Shown here: in pieces, positions 17,506 through 25,467 of the stretch
How positions within the stretch are numbered: the stretch's first letter is position 1
Layout: the number at the start of each line of letters is the position of its first letter
NCBI RefSeq assembly: GCF_014650995.1
Contig: NZ_BMWA01000016.1
Location: 124,001 to 188,000, forward strand
From: Streptomyces viridiviolaceus
Lineage (GTDB): Bacteria > Actinomycetota > Actinomycetes > Streptomycetales > Streptomycetaceae
DNA: 64,000 nt
Reading direction: 5' to 3'
Made by a program: the position numbers and the translations under genes
The notes under the pieces: model-generated
The model's input: only the letters and a program-made list of their open reading frames with translations
The model's database searches: none
What the model was told of the DNA's origin: nothing

Positions 17506-18355
17506 CGCTGCTGTTCCCCCGGACGAAGTCGATGACCAGCCGGTTGAACTCCTCGGCGTGCTCGATCATCGCCCAGTGTCCGCAGCGGTTGAGCAGGACC
17601 AGCCGGGAGTCGGGGATGTTCGCCAGCAGGAACAGAGAGCTCTCGAACGAGACCACCCGGTCGTCGCGGCCGTGGATCAGCAGCGTCGGCACCGCGATGT
17701 CGCGCAGCCGGGACGGGTCGACCCAGCGCGGCAGCGGCGCCCCGTGCGGCAGCCCCGCCACGTAGTTGGCCAGGTGCTCGGGGCGGGCGAGCGCCGCCTG
17801 CGAACGGGCCTCGCACAGCTCAGGCGTCGCGAAGCGCGCCTTGTCGTAGCACATGATCTCGACCAGTCGACGCATGTTTTCCGCGCTCGGGTCCTGGTAG
17901 GCCTCGATGAGGACCTTCAGCCCCTCGGACGGCCCGTCGCCGGCCCCGAACAGGCTCGGCATGCGGCCCACCGGCGGTCCCATGGTCACCAGGTGGCTGA
18001 TCCGTCCGGGGTGCTCGGTGGCCAGCCGCAGGGAGGTCTGGCCGCCCATCGAGTTCCCCACGAACGCGGCCCGGGAGATGCCCAGCGCGTCCAGGAACTG
18101 GATCGCGGCGTCGACGTGGTCGAGCCGGTCGACCGTGGCCGGGTCGGACTCGCCCCAGCCGGGCATGTCGACGGCGTACACATGGAAGTGTTCGGCGAGC
18201 GCCTCTATGTTGCCGCTGAAGTTGCTCCAGCCGGTCGCCCCCGGGCCGCTGCCGTGCAGCAGCACCAGCGGATGGCCGGAACCGGCCTCGTAGTAGCGCA
18301 GCGACCAGTCGCGCGTCCTGACGGTACGTGCGGACTTCTCCTTGTCGAGTGCCAT
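17498..18355 (-). CDS. Meta-cleavage product hydrolase (MhpC/BphD/HsaD-like)
   Basis: A 285-residue alpha/beta hydrolase that cleaves the C-C bond of the ring-opened product. The oxyanion loop is LLHGSGPGATGWSNF, the nucleophile is in VGNSMGGQTSL (about residue 110), the acid is in IHGRDDRVV, and the histidine is in CGHWAMIEHAEEF. These features are diagnostic of C-C hydrolases rather than general esterases. The start codon overlaps the dioxygenase stop by one base. Confidence 0.92.
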   Translation of the reverse strand: MALDKEKSARTVRTRDWSLRYYEAGSGHPLVLLHGSGPGATGWSNFSGNIEALAEHFHVYAVDMPGWGESDPATVDRLDHVDAAIQFLDALGISRAAFVGNSMGGQTSLRLATEHPGRISHLVTMGPPVGRMPSLFGAGDGPSEGLKVLIEAYQDPSAENMRRLVEIMCYDKARFATPELCEARSQAALARPEHLANYVAGLPHGAPLPRWVDPSRLRDIAVPTLLIHGRDDRVVSFESSLFLLANIPDSRLVLLNRCGHWAMIEHAEEFNRLVIDFVRGNSSDD

Positions 18356-19296
18356 CAGCGCTCTCCTCCTTCGGTGTGCAGCGGGGACGGTGCGGCGGCC
18401 AGCAGGTCGGCCACCGCGCCCGGCGGGCGGTGGCCCCAGCTGTGCAGCCGGTCGAGGGTGCGCACCTGCCAGGTGGCGTCGTCGATGACGAGTCCGCCCC
18501 AGCCGTACTCGACGGAGAAGCCGGAGGGGGTGAAGACGTAGAAGCTGAACATCTGGTCGTTGGGGTGCATCCCCAGCGTCATCTCGAACGGCTGCTTGGC
18601 GTCCATGCAGCGGTCGTAGGCCAGGCCGACGTCCCGGATGTCGGTGACCTCGACCATGAAGTGGTGGGTGCGCTTGGGGGAGGGCATGTCGCCGAACGCG
18701 ACACTGTGGTGGCGACCGTTGCAGTGCAGGAAGATCAGGTCCGCGACGACACCGGGGGCCAGCTCCTCGACGATGATGTCACTGATCCGGAAGCCGAGCA
18801 GGTCGCGGTAGAAGCCGAGGTACTCCTCACGGCTCACCCCGTGGGCCAGCAGCACCTGGTGTCCCGCGCCGCCGGCCCCGGTGACGAACTCGCCGAGCAG
18901 CGACGCGGAGGCGAACGGGGTGGCGGCGTCGGCCAGGCCGGTGACCAGTTCGACGCGGTTGCCCATGGGGTCGGTGGTGGCGAAGAGCCGCTCGACCCGG
19001 CGGTCCGCGGCGAGGGCCGGGTCGCTCTCCTCGACCTGCAGGCCGGCGGCCCGCAATCGCTCGACCAGGGCGTCGAGTTCGTCGTCGCTCTCGACCTCGT
19101 ACCCGCTGGCGACCAGGTCGTCGGCCGGTCCCCGGGTGACGATCCAGCGGTGCGCCTTCTCGTCCAGGCGCAGGGTGAAGCCGTCCTCGCCGCGCTCGCC
19201 GAGCTGCATGCCGAGCAGCTCGACCCCGAAGCGCTCCCAGTCGGCGAGATCGCCGACCTCGTAGACGACGTACGCGAGTTCCTTGACTCCGCTCAT
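18355..19296 (-). CDS. Type I extradiol ring-cleavage dioxygenase (VOC family)
   Basis: A 313-residue two-domain vicinal-oxygen-chelate dioxygenase for a catecholic substrate. The Fe(II) ligands fit His in GHQVLLAHG (about 143), His in THHFMVEV (about 210) and Glu in FSVEYGWG (about 261). The catalytic region NDQMFSFYVFTPSGF is conserved. This is the BphC/HsaC/OhpD type, not the LigB type found as MhpB in E. coli. It follows the monooxygenase gene by 39 bases. The natural ring substrate, possibly a 2,3-dihydroxyphenyl-alkanoate, is inferred. Confidence 0.92.
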   Translation of the reverse strand: MSGVKELAYVVYEVGDLADWERFGVELLGMQLGERGEDGFTLRLDEKAHRWIVTRGPADDLVASGYEVESDDELDALVERLRAAGLQVEESDPALAADRRVERLFATTDPMGNRVELVTGLADAATPFASASLLGEFVTGAGGAGHQVLLAHGVSREEYLGFYRDLLGFRISDIIVEELAPGVVADLIFLHCNGRHHSVAFGDMPSPKRTHHFMVEVTDIRDVGLAYDRCMDAKQPFEMTLGMHPNDQMFSFYVFTPSGFSVEYGWGGLVIDDATWQVRTLDRLHSWGHRPPGAVADLLAAAPSPLHTEGGER

Positions 19297-19335
19297 GGAA
19301 ATCTCTCCTTCTTCGGCAGATGGGTGGGTGGTCGG

Positions 19336-20883
19336 TCAGGCGGGGACGGCGAGGCCGCTGGTGTCGGCGGCGGCCACGAAGCGGTCGGGGCGCACGGCCA
19401 CCGCGCGCACCCCGTAGCGGCGCAGCCAGGGGCCGAGCACGCCGTCCAGGTCGACGAGTTCGTCGGGCCCGTGCGTGTAGGCGTTCTGCGGGCGGACGGC
19501 GCAGTAGCGGGCGCCCAGCGCGTCCCACTGCCGGCGCTCCTCCCCGGTCAGCAGCGTCGAGGGATCGACGTCGTCGCCGAGCAGCACGAAGGTGTCGCCG
19601 AGCAGTTCGTCCAGGCGCACCATCCGGCCGACGGTGTCGCCGACCACCGGCTGCGGCACCATCCGGCCGACGATGCTGGCGTCGCCGAGCGGGCCGCGCA
19701 GCCAGCCGCCCTCCAGGACCGGAGGCGCGATCAGCGGCGGCTCGAACGGGGTGACGAGGCCCTCGGGCGGCGGCGCGGACAGGGCCGCCGCTTCCTCGTC
19801 GGAGATCTTCTGCTCGATCACCCGGCCGAGCTGCACCGCGAGCCCGGTGTAGAACGCCGCGTTCGGCCGGCGCTCGGCCTCGTACGTGTCGAGCCAGGAC
19901 TCGGGCAGCCGTCCGGCCAGCACCCGGCCCAGCTTCCAGCCCAGGTTGTGCGCGTCGCGCATGCCGGTCTGCATTCCGGCGCCCGCCCACGGCGGCATCA
20001 GGTGCGCCGCGTCGCCGGCCAGGAAGACCCGGCCGGAGCGCCAGGTGTGCGCCATCCGTACGTGGTGCCGGTAGAAGGCGTGCTGGTGGATCTCGACGTC
20101 GTCCTCGCTCACGCCGAGCGCCTCGAGCAGGCGCCACACCTCGGTGCCGGTGGGGAAGTCGGCCTCGGTCTCGTCCGGCTTGAGCGGGATCTCCCAGCGG
20201 TGGTTGCCGGCCGACAGTGCGATGTCGACGACCGGTCGCTCCTTGTCCGTCCAGAAGGTGAGGAAGTCGCGGTCGGGCCACCAGCGCTTGACCCGGCAGT
20301 CGATGACCACCCAGGTGACCTCGTTGGTGTCGCCGAGCAGCTGGATGCCCAGCCGCTGCCGGGTCCTGCTGCTGCCGCCGTCCGCGGCGATCGCGTACCG
20401 GGTCCGGTACCGGTGGACCTGGCCGGTGGCCGTGTCGGTCGTGGTGACCGTGACCCCGGAGTCGTCCTGCTCGATCTCGGTCACCTCGGCGCCGTAGCGC
20501 ACCGAGATCAGGTCGCCCTGGTCCTGTGCACAGGACCGCAGCTCGCTCTCCATGACCGGCTGGTAGATGTTGTAGAAGCGGGCCCTGGCCCCGAGCGCCG
20601 ACGGCGGATGCTCGATGCGCATCACCTCGTGCCCGTCGTACGTCACCCAGCGCAGGGCACGCTGCGGGTCGATCACCTTCTCGATGCGCTCGCCGATGCC
20701 CAGGCTCTGGAAGATCCGCATGGTCCAGTCGTTGACCGTGACCGCCCGGGCCCGGGGGTAGATCTCTCTGTCCCGTTCGAAGGCGATCACTCGCGCGCCC
20801 TGCTGGGCGAGCGTCAGGGCACCGACGACGCCCGTAGGGCCGTAGCCGATGACGGCGACGTCCGCGTCGAAGTTCTGGGGCAT
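19336..20883 (-). CDS. FAD-dependent aromatic monooxygenase (MhpA/OhpB-like)
   Basis: A 515-residue flavoprotein hydroxylase, first enzyme of the operon. The N-terminal Rossmann motif is VAVIGYGPTGVVGALTLA. The second FAD motif RVFLAGDAAHLMPPWAGAGM is at about residue 285, and the C-terminal thioredoxin-like domain is present. It should use NAD(P)H and O2 to place a hydroxyl ortho to an existing phenol OH. GGAGG lies 6 bases before the ATG at 20883. It is the promoter-proximal gene of the six-gene leftward operon and is divergent from the TetR gene. Confidence 0.9.
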   Translation of the reverse strand: MPQNFDADVAVIGYGPTGVVGALTLAQQGARVIAFERDREIYPRARAVTVNDWTMRIFQSLGIGERIEKVIDPQRALRWVTYDGHEVMRIEHPPSALGARARFYNIYQPVMESELRSCAQDQGDLISVRYGAEVTEIEQDDSGVTVTTTDTATGQVHRYRTRYAIAADGGSSRTRQRLGIQLLGDTNEVTWVVIDCRVKRWWPDRDFLTFWTDKERPVVDIALSAGNHRWEIPLKPDETEADFPTGTEVWRLLEALGVSEDDVEIHQHAFYRHHVRMAHTWRSGRVFLAGDAAHLMPPWAGAGMQTGMRDAHNLGWKLGRVLAGRLPESWLDTYEAERRPNAAFYTGLAVQLGRVIEQKISDEEAAALSAPPPEGLVTPFEPPLIAPPVLEGGWLRGPLGDASIVGRMVPQPVVGDTVGRMVRLDELLGDTFVLLGDDVDPSTLLTGEERRQWDALGARYCAVRPQNAYTHGPDELVDLDGVLGPWLRRYGVRAVAVRPDRFVAAADTSGLAVPA

Positions 20884-20915
20884 GGCGGCCTCCTTGCCGT
20901 TCGTCCCATGTTTTA

Positions 20916-20931
20916 GACCGGTCGTTCGGTC
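20916..20931. promoter_or_regulatory. Inverted-repeat operator between monooxygenase and TetR genes
   Basis: GACCG-N6-CGGTC, 33 bases before the monooxygenase start and upstream of the divergent TetR gene. It is preceded by TTTTA. Placement and symmetry fit a TetR-family site controlling the meta-cleavage operon. Confidence 0.6.
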
Positions 20932-21044
20932 CAATAGTGGCGACTGTCACACGGCTGAAAAAGGCCGGTCAAGAGGGTGCGTCACGGATTCCGCACAGCA
21001 GAATCAGCACCCACTCCGGCGCCGGGGGCCTGATCTTCCGGCGC

Positions 21045-21728
21045 ATGAGCGCAGGTATGCTGCAGCGCGTGGAACCCAGGCGCGACAACACCGGAAACCG
21101 CAGGGGGCGGCGCTCCCGGGAGGAGATCCTGGAGGTCGCGTCACGCCTCATGGCCGAACGCGGATACGCGGCGACCACTCTCTCGGCGCTCAGCAAGGAG
21201 ACGGGGCTGCCCAAGAGCGCGGTCTACCACCACTTCCGCTCCAAGGGCGGGCTGCTCTCCGCGGTGATGGAACACGGTGCCTACGCGTTCTTCCAGCACA
21301 TGGCGCGGGCGCAGGAGCACCCCCCGCACGAGGGGAGCGCACGGGAGCGGCTGGGCTGGTACCTCCGGCGCACCGGGGAGGTCTTCCTCGCCAACCCGGA
21401 CTTCCTGCGGCTCCACCTGATCCTGGTGATGAACGCCGAGGCGGCGGAGGAAGCCGAGGCCGCCGAGGTCGACCGGATCATCGAACAGGTGCGGCGGGAC
21501 GGCCGCGCGCACATGAACCGCATGATCGCCGACTCGTTCGCCGAGTACGGCCCCAAGGCCGCGCAGACCGTGGCCGACCGGCTGGACTACTTCGCCATCG
21601 CCGGTTTCGACGGGGCTTTCGTCGCCTGGCAGGCCGACCCTTCCCGCTCGATGGCCGAGGCGATGGACCTGCTCACCGACGCGGTCGCGACCCTCGGTGA
21701 GTCCATCGCCGCCGGCCTGCGCTCCTGA
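21045..21728 (+). CDS. TetR family regulator, probable repressor of the meta-cleavage operon
   Basis: A 227-residue regulator. The HTH lies at about residues 20-66 (SREEILEVASRLMAERGYAA then TTLSALSKETGLPKSAVYHH). The C-terminal helical domain (about 90-220) is ligand-binding and carries an unusual run of Glu/Ala (EAAEEAEAAEVD). The frame stays open back to a GTG at 20937, but the operator would then lie in or next to the start, so ATG 21045 (or 21057) is likelier. The divergent position fits control of the operon, with a pathway intermediate as effector. Confidence 0.88.
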   Translation: MSAGMLQRVEPRRDNTGNRRGRRSREEILEVASRLMAERGYAATTLSALSKETGLPKSAVYHHFRSKGGLLSAVMEHGAYAFFQHMARAQEHPPHEGSARERLGWYLRRTGEVFLANPDFLRLHLILVMNAEAAEEAEAAEVDRIIEQVRRDGRAHMNRMIADSFAEYGPKAAQTVADRLDYFAIAGFDGAFVAWQADPSRSMAEAMDLLTDAVATLGESIAAGLRS

Positions 21729-22046
21729 CGGCGGGCCGGCATGCCCGGCTTCGGGGTGCATGGGACGCCACACGGCGGGGCCGGACCCAGTGACCGACAC
21801 GTGAACGCGTCGCCCTTGAAGGGGCCCGCCGGATCGAGCCAGCCGGGGGACGTCCATGGGGGTGAAACACTCGCCGCTGTCGGAGGGCCGGCCCACTCTG
21901 GTCGTCGCCGGTTTTGTCAAGCCCCGGGTTCAAGTGACGTGACGCGTTGTTTCTGTTGGGGCTTACTTGAGTCATGGGTTGGCGGAGAGCAGCCGGCCCG
22001 CCCGCTTCGTGCGGTACCCCGCCCCTTTTGCTGGAGGAGAATTCCC
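21729..22046. other. Leader of the small secreted protein gene
   Basis: About 320 bases with no gene. The last 150 bases are less GC-rich and hold the likely promoter of the gene at 22047. No strong hairpin is seen. Confidence 0.4.
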
Positions 22047-22379
22047 ATGCCCCGCGCCTTTCGGATGCAGCGTCTCGTGACGGCTACCGCTTCGACCGCT
22101 CTGGTGGCAGGAGGTGTGCTGATGCCGACCGGTGCGTTCGCTGCCCCGGCGGCGCCGCAGGCCGGCGCGGTGACCGCGACTGCGGGGGACCACGGTGACC
22201 ACAGGAAATACAACAAAAACAAGCACAAGAAACATAACGACTACAGCAAGTACGGCAAGCAAAAGCACAAGCGCTACGGCGGCAACGACGGCTCCCCTGT
22301 CACCATCATCATCATCGGGAACAACAACACGGTCAACGGCAACGGGACCGGTAATGGAAGCGGCAATGTGCTGACCTGA
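22047..22379 (+). CDS. Small secreted Lys/His-rich protein with Asn/Gly-rich tail
   Basis: A 110-residue exported protein of unknown function. The signal peptide covers residues 1 to about 33 (core VTATASTALVAGGVLM, cleavage near AFA-AP). The mature part has a very basic, His- and Tyr-bearing stretch (repeats of KYNKNKHKKH and KYGKQKHKRY type) and ends in a hydrophobic beta-like run TIIIIGNNNTVNGNG plus Gly/Asn repeats. The basic stretch uses AAA and AAC codons unusually often for this genome. GGAGGAGA precedes the ATG ideally. It resembles small cell-surface or metal-binding proteins, but I recognise no family. A hairpin terminator follows. Confidence 0.75.
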   Translation: MPRAFRMQRLVTATASTALVAGGVLMPTGAFAAPAAPQAGAVTATAGDHGDHRKYNKNKHKKHNDYSKYGKQKHKRYGGNDGSPVTIIIIGNNNTVNGNGTGNGSGNVLT

Positions 22380-22406
22380 TTTCCACAGACGGTGTCGATT
22401 TCATGT

Positions 22407-22434
22407 CCTGGCCGGGCGGCAATGCCCGGCCAGG
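22407..22434 (+). terminator. Hairpin terminator
   Basis: CCTGGCCGGGC, 6-base loop, then the exact reverse complement: an 11-bp stem 28 bases after the small secreted protein gene. Confidence 0.8.
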
Positions 22435-22779
22435 CCGTCGTGTGTCCGCCAGGAATCTGCGGGAGTGGGTTGTCGTACGCAGCCTGGCACCGTGCACGGC
22501 CTGGTCTGTGCAGGCGGGTGGTCGGCTGAGCGCATCGGGACGTGCGGTGGGTGGGTGCCGGTGGCGATGCGTCGGCCTGCGCGGTACGCGCTGTCTGGTC
22601 GCCGTCGAGCAGCATCAGCGGGCCCTGGGCCGACGGCCCCAGCGGCTGTGCTGGAAGGACGTGCCGGCGCTGGACCGCTCGACCCCTCGGGGCCACGGCG
22701 GCGTGAGGATGGGCCGGACCGTACGCTTCGTGGGGAGAACCGCGTCGCCCGTTCGTGGGCACGGAACGAGAGGGGCCGC

Positions 22780-23673
22780 ATGTCCGGTGACGCGGGGCCG
22801 CACCCGTCCGGGACCGCCGAAGCCGAGCGGCGGTTCGTCGAGCACCGCCGACTGCTGCACGCCGTGGCCTACCGAGTGCTGGGCAGCGTCACCGACGCCG
22901 AGGACGTGGTGCAGGACGCCTGGCTGCGCTGGAGCCGTCAGGACATGGCCGATGTCGCGGACGCCGAGGGCTACCTCGTACGCACGACCATCCGGCTGGC
23001 GATCGACCGGCTGCGCAGCGCGCACGTGCGACGCGAGGCATACGTGGGCCCCTGGCTGCCCGAGCCGCTGCTGACCGGCCCGGACGTCGCCGACAACGTG
23101 CTGCTCGCCGACTCGGTCTCGACCGCGATGCTCGTAGTCCTGGAGAGCCTGTCCCCGGTCGAGCGCGCGGTGTTCGTGCTCGACGAGGTCTTCGGCTACA
23201 GCCACGCCGAGACCGCGCGCTGCGTCGGGCGCAGCGAAGTGGCGGTACGCCAGATCGCGCACCGTGCGAAGAAGGCCGTGGAGGCGCGCCGCCGTCGCTA
23301 CGACACCGACCAGGTCACCCGGCTGCGCGCCACCGAACGCTTCCTCGCTGCCTGCGCCGGCGGCGACCTGCGGGCCCTGATGGAGGTGCTGGCGCCCGAC
23401 GTGACGATGGTGAGCGACGGCGGCGGCTTCACCGGCGCGCCCCGCAAGCCGATCCACGGCGCCGAGCACGTGGCCCGCGCGGTCACCGTCCTCTTCCGGC
23501 GCAGGCCCCACGACTCGACCGCGCGGGTGGTTGCGGTCAACGGTGGCCCCGGGATCGTCGTCCTCGCCGGAAGCACGCCGATCCTGGCGGGCGTCCTGCA
23601 CCTGGTGGACGGGGCGGTCGACACCATCCACATGGTCAGCAACCCTCAGAAGCTGACAGGCGTCATGATGTGA
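22780..23673 (+). CDS. ECF41-type sigma factor with C-terminal SnoaL-like domain (SigJ-like)
   Basis: A 297-residue sigma factor. Region 2 is at about residues 15-80 (VLGSVTDAEDVVQDAWLRW), region 4 at about 115-165 (LSPVERAVFVLDEVFGYSHA), and a SnoaL-like domain fills residues 175-297. ECF41 proteins have no separate anti-sigma; the C-terminal domain regulates activity, and its signature motifs DGGG and NPxKL appear as VSDGGGFTG and SNPQKL. AGAGGGG lies 5 bases before the ATG. The DoxX-like gene downstream is a typical ECF41 target, with a matching promoter at 23693. Confidence 0.92.
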   Translation: MSGDAGPHPSGTAEAERRFVEHRRLLHAVAYRVLGSVTDAEDVVQDAWLRWSRQDMADVADAEGYLVRTTIRLAIDRLRSAHVRREAYVGPWLPEPLLTGPDVADNVLLADSVSTAMLVVLESLSPVERAVFVLDEVFGYSHAETARCVGRSEVAVRQIAHRAKKAVEARRRRYDTDQVTRLRATERFLAACAGGDLRALMEVLAPDVTMVSDGGGFTGAPRKPIHGAEHVARAVTVLFRRRPHDSTARVVAVNGGPGIVVLAGSTPILAGVLHLVDGAVDTIHMVSNPQKLTGVMM

Positions 23674-23692
23674 CGCAGGCCATGCGGGACCG

Positions 23693-23719
23693 CGTCACGA
23701 TTCGGCGCGCTGTCTCGTC
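23693..23719 (+). promoter_or_regulatory. ECF41-type promoter upstream of the DoxX-like gene
   Basis: CGTCACG, 16 bases, CGTC. From memory, the ECF41 consensus is TGTCACA-N16-CGTC, so the spacing and -10 match exactly and the -35 in 5 of 7 positions. It lies 45 bases before the GTG start. Confidence 0.55.
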
Positions 23720-23764
23720 CGTGAGGCGAACCACTGGCACCCCTCACGGAAACGGAGACACCCC

Positions 23765-24136
23765 GTGTTCGCTCTCTACCTCACGGTCACTCTGATCGCG
23801 GCGTTCCTGTGCGGCTGGGCCGGCGTGCTCGGTCTCATCGGCCACGAGATCCCGAAGAGCCAGGCGGCGAAGCTGGGCGTGCCCGGGTCCTGGACACCCG
23901 TGATGGGCATGCTGCTTGCGGCGGGCACGCTGGGTCTGCTGTCGGGGATCGCCGTGCCGCTGCTGGGTACGCTCGCTGCCACCTGCTTGGTGCTGTACTT
24001 CGTCGGCGCCTTCTACGCCCACGTGCGGGTGCGCGACCACGATTTCACCCTCTGGTCCGTGTTCTTCGTGGCTGTGGTTGCGGCCCTGGCCGTCAACCTC
24101 GCCCACTACGGCCTGGGCGGCGCCTGGGAGCTGTGA
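23765..24136 (+). CDS. DoxX-like membrane protein
   Basis: A 123-residue integral membrane protein with four predicted helices (FALYLTVTLIAAFLCGWAG at the start, then two mid helices and a final VFFVAVVAALAVNLA). A conserved-looking region GHEIPKSQAAKLGVP follows helix 1. DoxX-like proteins are linked to thiol/redox and oxidative stress functions. GTG start with GGAGA upstream. It is the gene immediately after the ECF41 sigma factor and probably its target. Confidence 0.7.
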   Translation: MFALYLTVTLIAAFLCGWAGVLGLIGHEIPKSQAAKLGVPGSWTPVMGMLLAAGTLGLLSGIAVPLLGTLAATCLVLYFVGAFYAHVRVRDHDFTLWSVFFVAVVAALAVNLAHYGLGGAWEL

Positions 24137-24447
24137 GACCACGGGTGCAGGGACGGGGGAGGTGCGAAGGTCGAGGCCCTTCACAAGGCGGTGCACACGC
24201 GACGCGGGCAGGCGGACGTTTCCGCCTTCGGGACAACGAGCAGGCTCTCGCACGTACCTGGACGCGCTCCCCACAATCGCCCACAGCCGTGCCAGCACCA
24301 CCCCGACTCTCACCCCGCCTATGGGCGGCTTCCTGGGCGACGCGATCGACATCAACCAGTCCGTCAGTCGGATGCCGGCGCTCAGGAAGCCGGGCTCGTG
24401 GCGCCTGCGCCGTCTCTGTTGTCAGCGGCGGCTGCGATGCTGGCGGC
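24137..24447. other. Intergenic stretch, nothing recognised
   Basis: About 310 bases between the DoxX-like and YunG genes. No gene or clear hairpin is supported. Confidence 0.4.
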
Positions 24448-24846
24448 ATGTCACCTTGGAACCTGCTCGATCTCGACAAGGCCCTGCGCGCCGGCTGGGC
24501 CGCCGACACCTGTTCGCCCGATGACCGGGCCGACTGGCAGCCCGGCAACCCGGCCTGGGGGCACTGTGACGTCACGGCCTTGATCGTGAACGACGTCTTC
24601 GGCGGTGATCTCGTAGTGGGCGAGGTGCACCATGACGGGACCCAGCGTGGCTTCCACTGGTGGAACCGGCTGCCCAGCGGTGTCGAACTCGACCTGACTC
24701 GCGAGCAGTTCCAGCACGGACAGACCATCACGGCCGCCCGAGTCGTGGAGCGCCCGCCCGGCCCGCTACCCCGCCGCTGGGAGGAGTACCTCCTCCTGCG
24801 TGAGCGTGTCATCAAGTACCTCGGTCCGCTTCCGGAACCGGTCTGA
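24448..24846 (+). CDS. YunG family protein
   Basis: A 132-residue cytoplasmic protein. The conserved cysteine-containing blocks AADTCSPDDRADW, GHCDVTALIVNDVFGGDLV and FHWWNRLPSGVELDLTREQF match the YunG family, which resembles cysteine-peptidase or transglutaminase-like folds but has no established activity. The C-terminus PRRWEEYLLLRERV is also conserved. It ends 11 bases before the stop of an opposing gene stump. Confidence 0.82.
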   Translation: MSPWNLLDLDKALRAGWAADTCSPDDRADWQPGNPAWGHCDVTALIVNDVFGGDLVVGEVHHDGTQRGFHWWNRLPSGVELDLTREQFQHGQTITAARVVERPPGPLPRRWEEYLLLRERVIKYLGPLPEPV

Positions 24847-24857
24847 GGAGGCCGGGA

Positions 24858-25015
24858 TCAGCCGGTCCACGACGTGGCCTTGGTGCAGAGCTGGTCGACG
24901 GCGGCGGTGGCCGGCGCCTTGGGCGTGATCGAATCGAATCGGTACTGGACAGTGGACATCAGGGCGTCGTCCTTGGCCCGGCCCGTCTTGTCGCGGACGC
25001 AGCCGGATTCAAGCA
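24858..25015 (-). pseudogene. C-terminal stump of an unknown secreted-type protein
   Basis: The last approximately 50 codons read smoothly with good codon bias (SGCVRDKTGRAKDDALMSTV and on to VDQLCTKATSWTG, stop). Two cysteines suggest an exported protein. Upstream the frame loses character near 25015, where another gene fragment begins on the other strand. I read it as a gene cut by a deletion; the family is not recognised. Confidence 0.4.
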
Positions 25016-25021
25016 GCCGCG

Positions 25022-25436
25022 GACGCGGGCTGGAACGCGTACGACCACCTTGCCGTGATCGCCCGCTTCGCCCATGTCCCAGCAGGCCCAGTCGGTGCAG
25101 GACCTGTTCGATCATGCCCTGCTGGGATGGATGCGGGACGCCGAGGCGACCGACGGCGAAACGTGGACCGCGTTCTCTGAGCGCGCCGCGGCCGAGCCGA
25201 CCGCCTCGCTCGGCCGGGGGCGCGACGCGGCCGTCGTCACCTCGGGTGGCCTGCCTACTGCCTTGTGCAGCGCACTGCTCTCACTGCCCCGTGAGGGCGT
25301 CGTCTCCCTCAACCGCGTGACCGTCGACGCCTCCGTCACCGCCCTTGCGGCCGGCGCGTCCGGGACCACTCCGCTGACCTTCGACGACCACGCCCATCTC
25401 GTCGGCGACAGGTCCCATATGCGCACCTACCGCTGA
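25022..25436 (+). pseudogene. Truncated, frameshifted histidine-phosphatase (phosphoglycerate mutase-like) gene
   Basis: From 25022 one frame reads DAGWNAYDHLAVIARFA. The family then continues in another frame from about 25074 (LFDHALLGWMRDAEATDGET, VVTSGGLPTALCSALLSLP, EGVVSLNRVTVDASVTAL, ending RTYR). This is the C-terminal half of the histidine phosphatase family protein common in Streptomyces. The N-terminal RHG catalytic motif is missing and there is a frameshift, so the gene is dead. Confidence 0.6.
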
Positions 25437-25467
25437 CGTCCCCACAGACCGGACTGGTGCCGACGGC

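Noticed and set aside
18328..20916. An 862-codon rightward open frame across the dioxygenase and monooxygenase genes
   Set aside because: It is the antisense of two clearly recognisable genes with intact motifs; its composition (Val/Gly/Asp/Arg/His-rich) is what high-GC antisense frames give.
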